Shown: positions 14,379 through 24,344 of the stretch, piece after piece
Position numbering within the stretch: the stretch's first letter is position 1
How the letters are laid out: each line of letters starts with the position of its first letter
Assembly: GCA_035940775.1 (NCBI GenBank)
Contig: DASZEN010000004.1
Location: 1-64,000 of the forward strand
Source of the DNA: DASQYE01 sp035940775
Lineage (GTDB): Bacteria; Acidobacteriota; Blastocatellia; Pyrinomonadales; Pyrinomonadaceae
Direction of reading: 5' to 3'
DNA length: 64,000 nucleotides
Program-made: the position numbers and the translations under genes
The notes under the pieces: model-generated
Databases searched by the model: none
The model's input: only the letters and a program-made list of their open reading frames with translations
What the model was told of the DNA's origin: nothing

Positions 14379-17009
14379 ATGTCGCAGCCGACCTATCTCA
14401 CATCGGGTGACGCGATCGCCGTCGTGGGCGCGGGGCCAGCGGGCTCCTTCTTCGCCATCGAACTGCTCAGGCGTGCCCGCGCGCTCGGTATAGACCTCAG
14501 GGCGGACATCTACGACGGCAAGAATTTTGCCAGGAAGGGTGCGCCCGGCTGCAACATGTGCGCCGGGGCCGTCGGCCATAACCTGATACAGGAGATCGAG
14601 CGCTCGACGACGACGATCCCGCGCGAGGTCATACACTACGAGATAGAGGGCTACGCGGTTCACTATCAGGATTCCTCGGCCCACCTCGAAAACGATCCGA
14701 CGAAGAAGATTTACGGCGTCTACAGGGGCGCTGGCCCCGTCAGCACGGAGAACCCGGACGGCGCGCGCAGCTTCGACCAGTTCCTGCTCGAACAGGCCAC
14801 AAAACTCGGCGCGCGGCACATCCCGCACAACGTGCATGACATAGATGTGCCCGCCACGCTTGAGCGCCGCCCGGCGCTGCGACTCGCCGACGACACGCGC
14901 ATCGAATACGATCTGGTCATCGGCGCATTCGGCGTCAACTCTCAACTGGCCGGGCGTCTTCTATACGGGTACGTGCCGCCGCCGACCTGGAAGACCTGCG
15001 TCATAGAGGCGCGCGTTTCCCGCGAGTTCCAGCGCGAGAAGCTGCGCAACATGATTCACTTCTTCGTCCTCAAGCAGCCGGACATTCGATACATCGCGCT
15101 CATCCCGAAGGGCGAGCATGTGACCGTTACGGCCATCGGCGAAGATGTCGATGTGGTCGCCACCGAGCGCCTGTTGCGTGATACCTATATGCGCGATTAC
15201 CTGCCGCCGGATTGGAAGCTCGACTGTCATTGCCACCCGCGCGTGGCGCTGGGCGCGGCCCGTCTGCCCTACAGCGAGCGCTTCTGTATCGTCGGCGACG
15301 CTTCGGATTCGCGCTACCTGAAGAACGGGGTGGAGTCGGCGCTCGTGACGGCGCGGCTTGCCGTCGACTGCGTTATCAATCACGGCGTCACGGCGCGCGA
15401 TTTCGAGCGCCATTTCTGGCGACGCTGCAATCAGGTCTTCGGGCGCGACAATATCTACGGGCGGATGCTGTTTGAAATCTACGACCGCATCTTTCCGCAC
15501 CCGCTGCTCGCCCCCGTCTACTTCGCCGTGCTCAGATCAGAGCGCAAGCTCCAACGGCCCGGCGCGCTTCTCTCGAACGCGCTCCTGGCGGCCTTCACGG
15601 GCGATCAATCCTACAAGCGGATATTGCTGCGGGCGCTCGATCCACGCCTCGCGGTGCGTATGGCCGGACGCGCCGGAGGGATGGCGTTGGAGCGCACGCG
15701 CGCGGCCGTATTTCAGACCGAGCGGCAGCCCGTCCGGGGGTTGAAGTTGCGCGACGGCTCGCGCGTGGCGATCATCGGCGGCGGCCCCGGCGGCGCCAGC
15801 GTCGCCATACGGCTGCTGCGTAACGCCAGGGCGCGTCGTATCAACCTGCGCGTCACCATCTACGAGCCGAAGCAGTTTCCGCGTCATCACAACCCGTGTA
15901 TGGGCATGCTCGCGCCGCCGACCGCAAGCCTCCTGCGCGATAGGTTGAATGTAGAGATTCCGGCCGAGATGATTAAGCGCACGATCAAGGGCTATCGCCT
16001 GCACGGCGACCACAATGATATAGAGCTACGCGCGCCGAAGTATGAGGAACCGGCGCTGATGGTCTCGCGCTCGGATTTCGACCAGATGTTGCTGGATCGG
16101 GCGGTCGCCGACGGCGCGCACCTGCTCGGCGACCGCGTGACGGGCCTCGAATTTCACCCCGATAATCTTGAGCATCCCGTGCGCGTCTATTCGGAGGGCC
16201 GTTCGTATTCGGCCGATATGATCGTCGCCGCCTGCGGGCTCGACGACGGGATGCTGTCCGTGCTCGAAAAGGTCAGCCCGCGCCGGGCGCGCTATCATCG
16301 CCCCGCCGAGTACATGCATTCGATCATCATTAAGCTCAAGTGCGACGAGCGTTATATAGAGAAGCGGCTCAACGGTGAGATACATGCGTTTCTGTTGAGC
16401 GACCTGCCGCGCATAGAGTTCGGCGCCATCACGCCCAAGCAGGATCACGTGCTCGTCAATATCATGGGCCACCGCGTGCGCTCGACCGACATGGAGGATT
16501 TCCTGCTGCACAGAAAGGTGCGAACCCTTCTGCCCAGATTCAACTTGCAGCAGTTGGATTTCTACGAGGGGCATGCGCCCGTGCGTCATGCGCGACATGT
16601 GTTCTGGGATCGCTTCATCGCCGTCGGCGATGCGACCGGCTGGCTTCGTCCCTTCAAGGGCATGGGCATCACGACGGCGATTCAAACGGGAACGGCGGCC
16701 GCCGACGTGATGCTTGAGCGCGGCATCGACGGCGTCGCGCTCACGGCTTACGCGCGCCGCCTGCGCGTTCTCACCGAAGACTACTATCACGGCAGGGTGC
16801 TGCGCCGTCTCTGTCGTATGGGGATGTCGACCGGCGTGATAGACGGCATCATTGAACAGGCGAAGACGAACGAAGACCTCTACGCGCTGCTCTATCACGC
16901 CATCTCGGGCCACTCTTACCGCCGCATCTCGCGCGACCTTCTGAGCATGGCGACCATCTGGAAGATGAGCACGCTCACCCTCAAGCGCGTCCTGCGCCCG
17001 ACCTGGTGA
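14379..17009 (+). CDS. Tandem FAD-dependent oxidoreductase of the geranylgeranyl-reductase-like family
   Basis: 876 residues from ATG 14379, just upstream of the first nucleotide-binding fold; the frame is open further upstream but without coding features. Two full-length FAD modules are fused: the first opens AIAVVGAGPAGSFFAIELLR and has CIVGDAS, the second opens RVAIIGGGPGGASVAIRLLR and has FIAVGDATGWLRPFKGMGI. Both carry Cys near the flavin site (GCNMCAGAVG; NPCMGMLAPP). It leads a plus-strand run with the iron-sulfur/NrfD-type subunit 79 bp downstream and a molybdopterin enzyme, so electron transfer between a soluble donor and that complex is a reasonable inference. Substrate is unknown. 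Confidence 0.8.
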   Translation: MSQPTYLTSGDAIAVVGAGPAGSFFAIELLRRARALGIDLRADIYDGKNFARKGAPGCNMCAGAVGHNLIQEIERSTTTIPREVIHYEIEGYAVHYQDSSAHLENDPTKKIYGVYRGAGPVSTENPDGARSFDQFLLEQATKLGARHIPHNVHDIDVPATLERRPALRLADDTRIEYDLVIGAFGVNSQLAGRLLYGYVPPPTWKTCVIEARVSREFQREKLRNMIHFFVLKQPDIRYIALIPKGEHVTVTAIGEDVDVVATERLLRDTYMRDYLPPDWKLDCHCHPRVALGAARLPYSERFCIVGDASDSRYLKNGVESALVTARLAVDCVINHGVTARDFERHFWRRCNQVFGRDNIYGRMLFEIYDRIFPHPLLAPVYFAVLRSERKLQRPGALLSNALLAAFTGDQSYKRILLRALDPRLAVRMAGRAGGMALERTRAAVFQTERQPVRGLKLRDGSRVAIIGGGPGGASVAIRLLRNARARRINLRVTIYEPKQFPRHHNPCMGMLAPPTASLLRDRLNVEIPAEMIKRTIKGYRLHGDHNDIELRAPKYEEPALMVSRSDFDQMLLDRAVADGAHLLGDRVTGLEFHPDNLEHPVRVYSEGRSYSADMIVAACGLDDGMLSVLEKVSPRRARYHRPAEYMHSIIIKLKCDERYIEKRLNGEIHAFLLSDLPRIEFGAITPKQDHVLVNIMGHRVRSTDMEDFLLHRKVRTLLPRFNLQQLDFYEGHAPVRHARHVFWDRFIAVGDATGWLRPFKGMGITTAIQTGTAAADVMLERGIDGVALTAYARRLRVLTEDYYHGRVLRRLCRMGMSTGVIDGIIEQAKTNEDLYALLYHAISGHSYRRISRDLLSMATIWKMSTLTLKRVLRPTW

Positions 17010-17088
17010 GGCTTGCACTCGCGTGGCCTCGCCATATATTCTGCGTACATATCCGAAAACGGAAAAGCCTTCTGGGAAAAGTATCAGG

Positions 17089-18627
17089 ATGAGAGAGTTA
17101 CCCGTCTATTCCGGCGAGGATCGCGGCCCGCAATGGGGCAAGGTGATCGACCATACGCGCTGCATCGGCTGTCACGCCTGCACGACGGCCTGCAAGTCCG
17201 AGAACCTTGTGCCGCTTGCGGTGACGCGCACCTACGTCAAGCACGTCGATGTCGGCGAGTTCCCGCACGCGCGGCGCGCTCATCAGGTAACGCGCTGCAA
17301 CCAGTGCGCGCACGCTCCGTGCACGACGGCCTGCCCGACCTCGGCGATGTTCAAGCGCGCGGACGGGATCGTTGATTTCGACAAAGCGATCTGCATCGGC
17401 TGCAAGGCATGCATGGCGGCCTGTCCCTACGATGCCATCTTCATCAATCCGGAAGATCATTCGGCCGAGAAGTGCAACTTCTGCGCTCACCGTATAGACG
17501 TGGGCCTTGAGCCCGCCTGTGTCGTCGTCTGTCCGACCGAAGCCATACTGGTCGGCGATATGAACGACCCCGCCTCGAAGGTGGCGCGCATCGTAAACCG
17601 CGACCCCGTAACGGTTCGTCGTCCCGAGAAAGAGACGCTGCCCAAGCTCTTTTATAAGGGCGCGCACCAGGCGACGCTCGACCCGCTCGCCGCCACTCGT
17701 CCCACGGGCGGGCTCTTCATGTGGAGCGAGCAGAGGGCGGGAAGGGAGTTGGTCGTCTCCGGCAATCCGCAATTCAGCAACACGTCTGCCGCCGCCATGC
17801 TCTCTTACGACGTGGCGCACTCGATTCCCTGGGACTGGCGCGTGAGCCTCTATACGTGGACGAAGGGCATCGCCTCGGGCGCTTATATGGTTGCGTCGTT
17901 CCTTGTTCTAGCGGGTCTGCTCAGGATTGACGGCGCTGTGTGGCTCTGGGTCGCGCCGGTTCTGGCGGGCACGTTCCTGGCCATCACCGGAGGGCTGCTG
18001 ATCTGGGATCTCGAGCACCCGGCACGCTTTTACATGATCTTCACGCGGCCCCAATGGAAAAGCTGGCTCGTCAAGGGGGCGTTCATCATCGCCGGGTATT
18101 CAATCGTGCTGGCGCTTCATTTTCTGGCGAGCCTTCTGGGAAGCGCATCCACCCGGCGTGCGCTGATGTGGCCGGGACTCCCCCTCGCCCTTCTGACGGC
18201 AATCTACACGGCCTATCTCTTCGCGCAGGCGAAAGCGCGCGACATGTGGCAGAATCCCCTGTTGCCTCCGCACCTTGCGCTACAGTCCGTGCTGGCCGGG
18301 GCGGCTGCGCTCGTGCCCTTCGCCTTCTGGCTTGAGCGTTCGCTGGTCTCGCCTCTGCTCTGGATTCTGGCGGCTTCGAGCCTCCTGCACCTGCTCATGG
18401 TCTGGGGCGAGATTACCCTGACGCATCCGACGGCGCACGCGCGCCTGGCCCTTTGGGAGATGGTGCGGAATCGCTACCGAGCGTTCTTCAGGGCGGGCGT
18501 CGCGCTCGCGTTGTTGGGAGTCTTCGCTCCCTTGCTCGGCCCCGTCGCCGTCCCGTTCGCGCTCCTGGGCCTTCTGCTCTACGAACACGCATACGTCCAG
18601 GCGGGACAATCCGTGCCGCTGGCATAA
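17089..18627 (+). CDS. Fused 4Fe-4S ferredoxin and NrfD/PsrC-type membrane subunit
   Basis: 512 residues from ATG 17089; a GTG at 17023 is an in-frame alternative. The N-terminal half has sixteen Cys in four cluster motifs (CIGCHACTTACK, CNQCAHAPCTTACP, CIGCKACMAACP, CNFCAHRI then CVVVCP), as in PsrB/SoeB/DmsB. The C-terminal half has about eight hydrophobic segments starting after WDWRVSLYTWTKG, as in NrfD/PsrC quinone-binding anchors. These are usually two proteins; here they are one. It would pass electrons between the quinone pool and the molybdopterin subunit encoded at 19500. No signal peptide, so the clusters probably face the cytoplasm. Confidence 0.88.
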   Translation: MRELPVYSGEDRGPQWGKVIDHTRCIGCHACTTACKSENLVPLAVTRTYVKHVDVGEFPHARRAHQVTRCNQCAHAPCTTACPTSAMFKRADGIVDFDKAICIGCKACMAACPYDAIFINPEDHSAEKCNFCAHRIDVGLEPACVVVCPTEAILVGDMNDPASKVARIVNRDPVTVRRPEKETLPKLFYKGAHQATLDPLAATRPTGGLFMWSEQRAGRELVVSGNPQFSNTSAAAMLSYDVAHSIPWDWRVSLYTWTKGIASGAYMVASFLVLAGLLRIDGAVWLWVAPVLAGTFLAITGGLLIWDLEHPARFYMIFTRPQWKSWLVKGAFIIAGYSIVLALHFLASLLGSASTRRALMWPGLPLALLTAIYTAYLFAQAKARDMWQNPLLPPHLALQSVLAGAAALVPFAFWLERSLVSPLLWILAASSLLHLLMVWGEITLTHPTAHARLALWEMVRNRYRAFFRAGVALALLGVFAPLLGPVAVPFALLGLLLYEHAYVQAGQSVPLA

Positions 18628-18744
18628 GACTGAAAAGAGGTACGTCATGCTCACGCTATGCTGCGCGTTCACACTATGCTGCGAGCGCGCGAGCGCATTC
18701 GACGAATACCGGGCTGAAAGTTTTCAAGAGAGGATAAGGGCGGC

Positions 18745-19395
18745 ATGTATACAGAGCGGGGACTGATACTTCGTGGGCTAAGCGGCGGGTTGATGTGGAC
18801 GACGATCTTGATTTTGACGACGCCCGGCGCGCTTCTCATCCGGCCCGTAGAGGCGCGCGACGACAACAATGTGCCCGTAGAGGGGCGGCCCCTTTGTGCC
18901 TGTTGCGCCGACGACGGCGAGTGGTATGAAACGGCGCAGAGGATCAGCGACTCACAATTCGACGCGCTCGCCAATCTGAGATTTTCCGCCGTCGCCAACA
19001 GGTATCAATCACCGGCCGACGAGAGCGATCTGGCCGCCGCCTATTCTTTGTCGCTGAGACGCGCGGGGCGGCGCTGGGAATTGAGGCTCCGCGACGAGCA
19101 GGGGAAAAGCGGCACACTCTCATTTACGATTCCCACGAGCGCCGTCTCTTTCGGCTCGGACATGGGCGAAGCCGAGCCGGGCAGCGCCGGGCCCATACTC
19201 TATAAGGAATGGCGCGTCAGCGGAACGGCGCGCGTCACGGGCATCTTCAAGAGGGGCATGACGGGCGCGCAGCGATTCCGCCTGATCTTGCAGGGCCGGG
19301 GCAACCACTGCACGGACGTGGGCGATTACAAGCACTGGAAATTACAGATTTACGGCGGGCGCGTCTCGCACGCTTTTTACGGCACGTTGGAATGA
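18745..19395 (+). CDS. Exported hypothetical protein with CxCC motif
   Basis: 216 residues. An N-terminal hydrophobic segment (GGLMWTTILILTTPGALLI) suggests export or anchoring. A CACC motif follows soon after (RPLCACCADDGEWYE), then a beta-rich region and a lone Cys near the end (GNHCTD). Its position between the membrane subunit and the catalytic subunit of the oxidoreductase suggests an accessory role. The Cys triplet could bind metal or heme-like ligands, but no standard CXXCH site is present. Not recognised as a named family. Confidence 0.65.
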   Translation: MYTERGLILRGLSGGLMWTTILILTTPGALLIRPVEARDDNNVPVEGRPLCACCADDGEWYETAQRISDSQFDALANLRFSAVANRYQSPADESDLAAAYSLSLRRAGRRWELRLRDEQGKSGTLSFTIPTSAVSFGSDMGEAEPGSAGPILYKEWRVSGTARVTGIFKRGMTGAQRFRLILQGRGNHCTDVGDYKHWKLQIYGGRVSHAFYGTLE

Positions 19396-19499
19396 TCCTT
19401 AAATAATCAGGAGCCTTCTAAGGAGAGGTCGAGCGCCGACGGAGCAAGAGATTGAGCGGCGACGAAGCCATTAGCCTTGAAGCGATCAGCCTTTAACCA

Positions 19500-22424
19500 A
19501 TGGATATGAAGTCGAAGCAATTGAACGAGAGAGTGAGCGCGGCGCGCCGCGAGACGGAGGCGCGCGGCGAGACCTTTTATCCTGGGCCCAGCCGCATACA
19601 CCTCGCGGCCTTCCCGCCCAAAGAGCGTTGGGATGATTGGGTCGAGCTTGATTCCAGGAGTTGGCCCAGGCGGACGGAGCGCCGCTACATGCTGGTTCCG
19701 ACCACCTGCTTCAACTGCGAGTCGGCGTGCGGGCTGCTGGCCTACGTCGATAAGGAGAGCTTGCAGGTGCAGAAGTTCGAGGGCAACCCGGAGCATCCGG
19801 GCTCGCGCGGGCGAAACTGCGCCAAAGGCCCGGCGACCTTGAACCAGATCACAGACCCCGACCGCATCCTTTACCCTTTGAAGCGCGCAGGCGCTCGCGG
19901 CGAGGGTAAGTGGGTGCGAGTCTCCTGGGACGAGGCGCTCAATGACATTGCCGCGCGCATCCGCAGGGCCATCACCGAGGGGCGGCCCAACGAGATCATG
20001 TATCACGTCGGGCGTCCGGGCGAGGACGGCTTCACCGAGAGGATACTGGCGGCGTGGGGCGTGGACGGCCATAACTCGCACACCAACGTGTGTTCGTCGA
20101 GCAGCCGCGCCGGTTATCAATACTGGCTCGGGCTCGACCGCCCGAGCCCCGATCATGCGAACGCGAAGGTCATCCTTCTCATCAGCTCTCACTTAGAGAC
20201 GGGCCATTATTTTAACCCGCACGCGCAGCGCGTGATCGAAGCCAAAGCGGCGGGAGCAAAGTTGATCGTCTTCGACACGCGGCTCTCGAACACTGCGACG
20301 CATGCCGACTACTGGGTTTCGCCCTTTCCGGGCTCGGAAGCGGCCATCGTCCTGGCCATCGCAAATTACCTGATCGAGAACGACCTCTACAATCGAGAGT
20401 TTGTGCGCCGCTGGTGGAACTGGCAGGAGTATATGGCGGTCGAGCGTCCCGAGATCGAGACCACCTTCGAGAACTTTGAGCGCGTCCTCAAGGAGCTTTA
20501 CAGCCGCTATACGTTCGAGTTCGCGGGCCGAGAGGCGGGAGTGGACGCGAACGTGATCGAAGAGATCGCCCGCGTGGTGGCGACAGCCGGGACGCGCCTG
20601 AGCAGCCATAACTGGCGGAGCGCCGCCGCAGGCAACAGCGGCGGCTGGCAGGTGGCGCGCACGCTCTTTATGTTGAACGCCCTTCTGGGAGCGGTCGCTA
20701 CCGAAGGCGGCGTCTTTCCCAACGCCTGGAACAAATTTGTCCCACGCCCGATACACACGCCGCCGCACCCGCCCGCTTGGAACGAATTGACCTGGCCCAC
20801 GGAGTATCCTCTCGGGATGAACGAGATGTCATACCTGCTGCCGCACTTTTTGAAGGACGGGCGGGGAAAGCTCGATGTCTACTTCACGCGCGTTTACAAT
20901 CCGGTCTGGACGAACCCCGACGGCTTCTCGTGGGTCGAAGCTCTTACTCAGGAAAGCCTCATCGGTTGTTACGTGGCGCTGACGCCGACCTGGAACGAGA
21001 CGGCCTACTTTGCTGATTACATCTTGCCGATGGGGCACGGCTCGGAGCGGCACGACCTTCACTCCTACGAGACGCACGACGCGCAATGGATAGGCTTTCG
21101 CCAGCCGGTCTTGCGCGCCGCGCGCGAGCGCACGGGCGAGACGGTTGCCGATACGCGCGAGATCAATCCCGGCGAGGTCTGGGAGGAGAACGAGTTCTGG
21201 CTTGAGTTGACGTGGCGCATCGACCCGGACGCAAGCCTCGGGATTCGCCCGTACGTCGAATCGAAACAGCATCCGGGCCAGAGGCTCGGCGTCGATGAGT
21301 ATTACGCTTACATCTTCGAGCATTCCGTTCCGGGTCTGCCGGAGAGAGCGGCCGCCGAAGGGCTACGGCCGCTTGAGTACATGCGGCGCTACGGAGCGTT
21401 CGAGGTGCGCGCCAGGGTCGGAGCAGTCTACGAGGAGGTTGTCCCCGAGGATGAATTGGAAGACGTACGCGAGGACAGGTTCGGCAGAGTTTACAGCCGA
21501 GCGCCGAAGCCCGCTTCGACAAACATAGTCCCCATCGCCAGCCCCGACCCGGACTCGGAAGGGCGGCGGCTCGCGGGCGTCCGAGTTGACGGGCAGTATC
21601 TTCGAGGCTTTCCGACGCCGAGCGGTCGGCTCGAATTTTATTCGCGCACGCTCGCCGATTGGGGCTGGTCTGAATACGCGCTTCCCGTTTATATCCGGAG
21701 CCACGTTCACCCGGAGCGACTGACCGAAGACCAGACGGTTCTGATCTCCACCTTCCGTCTGCCCGTACAGATACACACGCGCAGCGCCAACGCCAAATGG
21801 CTCGACGAGATAGCGCATACCAATCCGCTCTGGATTCACCCCGAAATGGCGGCGCGTATCGATGTCCGGACGGGCGACGCGGTGCGCGTCGAGACGGAGA
21901 TCGGCCACTTCGTCGTCCGCGCCTGGGTCACGGAGGGCATTCGCCCCGACGTTGTCGCCTGTAGCCATCACATGGGACGCTGGAAATTGAAAGACGAAGG
22001 GCAGCGGCAAATGATGGCGACCGTCTCGCTGGATCGAGCGGGCGAGCGCTGGGGCTTGAAACGCTTGAAGGGGGTCGCGCCCTACGAGTCGAGCGACCGG
22101 GATACGCTCCGCATCTGGTGGAGTGACGTGGGCGTTCACCAGAACCTGACCTTCCCTGTACATCCCGACCCGGTTTCCGGTATGCACTGCTGGCATCAGG
22201 CCGTGCGTGTCCGCCGAGCCGAACCGGGCGATGACTACGGCGACATCTCCGTTGATACGGATAAAGCGCGCGAGGTCTACAAAAGGTGGCTCGCCCTTAC
22301 ACGTCCGGCCGATCAGTTTTCACCCGACGGCACGCGCCGTCCCTACTGGCTCCTGCGCCCGCTCAAACCGTCAAGGGAAGTTTACCGCCTGCCCGATCAG
22401 CAAGAGCTGTTGGAGGTTGAATAA
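19500..22424 (+). CDS. Molybdopterin oxidoreductase catalytic subunit (SoeA/PsrA-like)
   Basis: 974 residues. The N-terminal 4Fe-4S site uses Cys70, Cys73, Cys77 and Cys107 (CFNCESAC, NCAKG). The molybdenum ligand is most likely Cys198 in TNVCSSSSRAG. A C-terminal molydopterin-dinucleotide-binding domain follows at about 720-860. No twin-arginine signal is present, unlike periplasmic PsrA, PhsA and TtrA; cytoplasmic SoeA sulfite dehydrogenase is a better model for topology. Together with the fused electron-transfer subunit and the chaperone it forms a complete A-BC-D set. A sulfur oxyanion or polysulfide substrate is inferred from the rhodaneses and sulfate-type transporter nearby, and is unproven. 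Confidence 0.85.
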   Translation: MDMKSKQLNERVSAARRETEARGETFYPGPSRIHLAAFPPKERWDDWVELDSRSWPRRTERRYMLVPTTCFNCESACGLLAYVDKESLQVQKFEGNPEHPGSRGRNCAKGPATLNQITDPDRILYPLKRAGARGEGKWVRVSWDEALNDIAARIRRAITEGRPNEIMYHVGRPGEDGFTERILAAWGVDGHNSHTNVCSSSSRAGYQYWLGLDRPSPDHANAKVILLISSHLETGHYFNPHAQRVIEAKAAGAKLIVFDTRLSNTATHADYWVSPFPGSEAAIVLAIANYLIENDLYNREFVRRWWNWQEYMAVERPEIETTFENFERVLKELYSRYTFEFAGREAGVDANVIEEIARVVATAGTRLSSHNWRSAAAGNSGGWQVARTLFMLNALLGAVATEGGVFPNAWNKFVPRPIHTPPHPPAWNELTWPTEYPLGMNEMSYLLPHFLKDGRGKLDVYFTRVYNPVWTNPDGFSWVEALTQESLIGCYVALTPTWNETAYFADYILPMGHGSERHDLHSYETHDAQWIGFRQPVLRAARERTGETVADTREINPGEVWEENEFWLELTWRIDPDASLGIRPYVESKQHPGQRLGVDEYYAYIFEHSVPGLPERAAAEGLRPLEYMRRYGAFEVRARVGAVYEEVVPEDELEDVREDRFGRVYSRAPKPASTNIVPIASPDPDSEGRRLAGVRVDGQYLRGFPTPSGRLEFYSRTLADWGWSEYALPVYIRSHVHPERLTEDQTVLISTFRLPVQIHTRSANAKWLDEIAHTNPLWIHPEMAARIDVRTGDAVRVETEIGHFVVRAWVTEGIRPDVVACSHHMGRWKLKDEGQRQMMATVSLDRAGERWGLKRLKGVAPYESSDRDTLRIWWSDVGVHQNLTFPVHPDPVSGMHCWHQAVRVRRAEPGDDYGDISVDTDKAREVYKRWLALTRPADQFSPDGTRRPYWLLRPLKPSREVYRLPDQQELLEVE

Positions 22425-22515
22425 AGCGGCTCGGAAAGCTATGGGGCGACGCTCAGTGTAATAACACGCGCGCGCGCCCGCCCGCGCCCCTCTTCCGTAA
22501 ACGCATAATCGACCG

Positions 22516-23379
22516 ATGGAACTCTTTCGCGCACTCGCTGTTTTGGCTGAGCCTCCGGCGGCAGGGGGGGCGGCGCTGGCCGAGGCTTTGGCTCTTGGGC
22601 CAATGCCGACCGTGGCCGAGTATACGGAGGTGTTCGTCTTTCAACTTTATCCTTACGCCTCGGTCTACCTGGGGGCCGAAGGAATGCTCGGCGGGGAGGC
22701 GCGCGATAGGATCGGCGGGTTCTGGCGCGCGCTCGGGCTGAAGCCGCCGGTCGAGCCCGACCACTTGAGCGTGATGCTCGCCCTCTATGCGCGCCTCGTT
22801 GAAATGGAGGAAGGTGAGGGCGACCTTGCGCGTAGAGAAAGCTGGAGGCTCGCGCGCAGGGCTTTTCTATGGGAGCACCTTCTGAGCTGGCTGCCCGTCT
22901 ACCTGGATAAGCTCTGCGAGGTGGCCCCGCCCTTTTATAAAAGGTGGGGAGAGGTGCTGGCCGTGGCGCTCTCTGAAGAGGCGGCAGCAGTTGGAAGACA
23001 AGAGCGTGTGTCTCTGCACCTGCGCGATGCGCCCGGATTGATCGATCCACGTGGCGATGAGGTCGGAGAGTTTTTGCAATCCCTATTGACTCCCGTTCGC
23101 AGCGGGATGATTCTGTTGCGCTCGGATTTGAACGGCGCGGCGCGCAAACTCGGGCTCGGGTTGAGATTGGGCGAGCGCAAATTCATACTCAGGGAACTGT
23201 TGGGCCAGGATGCGCCGGGCGTCCTCGAATGGCTCGCCGAAGAAGCGTGCGGCTGGGCCGAGCGCCATCGACGCCGCGGCGAGACGCTCGCGGACGTAGC
23301 CCGTGTGTGGGAGGAAAAGGCCGTTGCGACCGCGAGCATGCTGAGAGAGCTTGAGCCCACGACGAAGGGGGTCGCATAA
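22516..23379 (+). CDS. TorD/DmsD-family chaperone for the molybdoenzyme
   Basis: 287 residues, all-helical, with the family region LYPYASVYLGAEGMLGG near residue 50 and WEHLLSWLPVYLDKL in the middle. TorD-like proteins bind the apo catalytic subunit and help insert the molybdenum cofactor in the cytoplasm. The gene starts 92 bp after the catalytic subunit stop, supporting assignment to that enzyme. It is longer than typical TorD (about 200) because of extra C-terminal helices. Confidence 0.8.
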   Translation: MELFRALAVLAEPPAAGGAALAEALALGPMPTVAEYTEVFVFQLYPYASVYLGAEGMLGGEARDRIGGFWRALGLKPPVEPDHLSVMLALYARLVEMEEGEGDLARRESWRLARRAFLWEHLLSWLPVYLDKLCEVAPPFYKRWGEVLAVALSEEAAAVGRQERVSLHLRDAPGLIDPRGDEVGEFLQSLLTPVRSGMILLRSDLNGAARKLGLGLRLGERKFILRELLGQDAPGVLEWLAEEACGWAERHRRRGETLADVARVWEEKAVATASMLRELEPTTKGVA

Positions 23380-23547
23380 GTTCTGATCGCCGGGAGTTTT
23401 GAGAAAGCAAGGCCCTCCTGGCCGGACGCCCGCGCCTGAAAAAGCTTCCCGAAATATCGAAGATATGCTATAGAGACGCCTTACCTTAAACCGAAAGCAG
23501 CCAGAGGAAGACGCGTTGAGAGGGCAAAAGGAGGCTTTTGATTCCTT

Positions 23548-24264
23548 ATGTGGAGAGGTGCATCCGTCAAACGGTCTGAGTTCCCGCGCGCCCCCGCAGT
23601 GTGCGCTCTTTCGTTTGCGCTGCTCTTAGTGTTGGGCCACTTGAGTTTTACAGGCGCTCAAACCCGCACGCCTCCCGTGCCGGAGAATGACACGCAGCAA
23701 TGGAACGATGTGCAGGTCTCCGTGCCACTCAACAAGGGGGTCGATTTTATACTGAGCGGCAGTTTCCGGTTCGGGCGCAACGTTACTCATCTGGTAGAAA
23801 GGCGCACGGGCGTCGCCTTCGCGTTCAAGGCGGGCAAATACCTGACGCTTTCGCCCGCATTTGTGAACATTGCGACGCGCCCCGCCCAGGGCCGCAAGGC
23901 TAACGAACGCAGACTCGCTTTCGCGGCCACCGCACGCCTGCCCCTGAAGAAGTTCACGCTCACCGACCGCAGCACCTTCGAGCGGCGCGTGCGCTTCCCG
24001 GCCGACTCCTCGCGCTATCGTAACCGCCTGCAACTTGAGCATCCTTTGAAGGTCTTCAAGACCTCGCTGCAAGTGTTCGCGTCCGACGAAGTGTTCTACG
24101 ACTGGAGCGTTGACGATTGGGTTCGCAATCGCTTTGCAGTCGGATTGAGCCGGAAATTTAACCAGCACTTCACGGGCGACTTTTATTACATGAGGCAGAC
24201 GGACGGGCGCAGCCGTCCGGGCGATCTACACGTCATCGGCGCGACCTACCGTGTGCGCCTGTGA
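23548..24264 (+). CDS. DUF2490-like outer-membrane barrel protein
   Basis: 238 residues; ATG 23548 follows AAGGAGG at a long spacing of 12 bases. A signal peptide (CALSFALLLVLGHLSFTGAQ) precedes a series of alternating beta strands rich in Arg, Phe and Tyr, ending with a terminal strand GATYRVRL as in outer-membrane barrels. The layout (WNDVQVSVPLNKGVDFILSG, RYRNRLQLEH) fits DUF2490. It may act as a pore supplying the sulfur island; this is positional inference. Confidence 0.7.
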   Translation: MWRGASVKRSEFPRAPAVCALSFALLLVLGHLSFTGAQTRTPPVPENDTQQWNDVQVSVPLNKGVDFILSGSFRFGRNVTHLVERRTGVAFAFKAGKYLTLSPAFVNIATRPAQGRKANERRLAFAATARLPLKKFTLTDRSTFERRVRFPADSSRYRNRLQLEHPLKVFKTSLQVFASDEVFYDWSVDDWVRNRFAVGLSRKFNQHFTGDFYYMRQTDGRSRPGDLHVIGATYRVRL

Positions 24265-24344
24265 GGGTGTGAAGGGCGCGCGTCCCAAGATGTTCGTTTA
24301 AAAAGCGGCCGTCCCATTCAGAGGGCTTATTTGATCGAGGCGCG

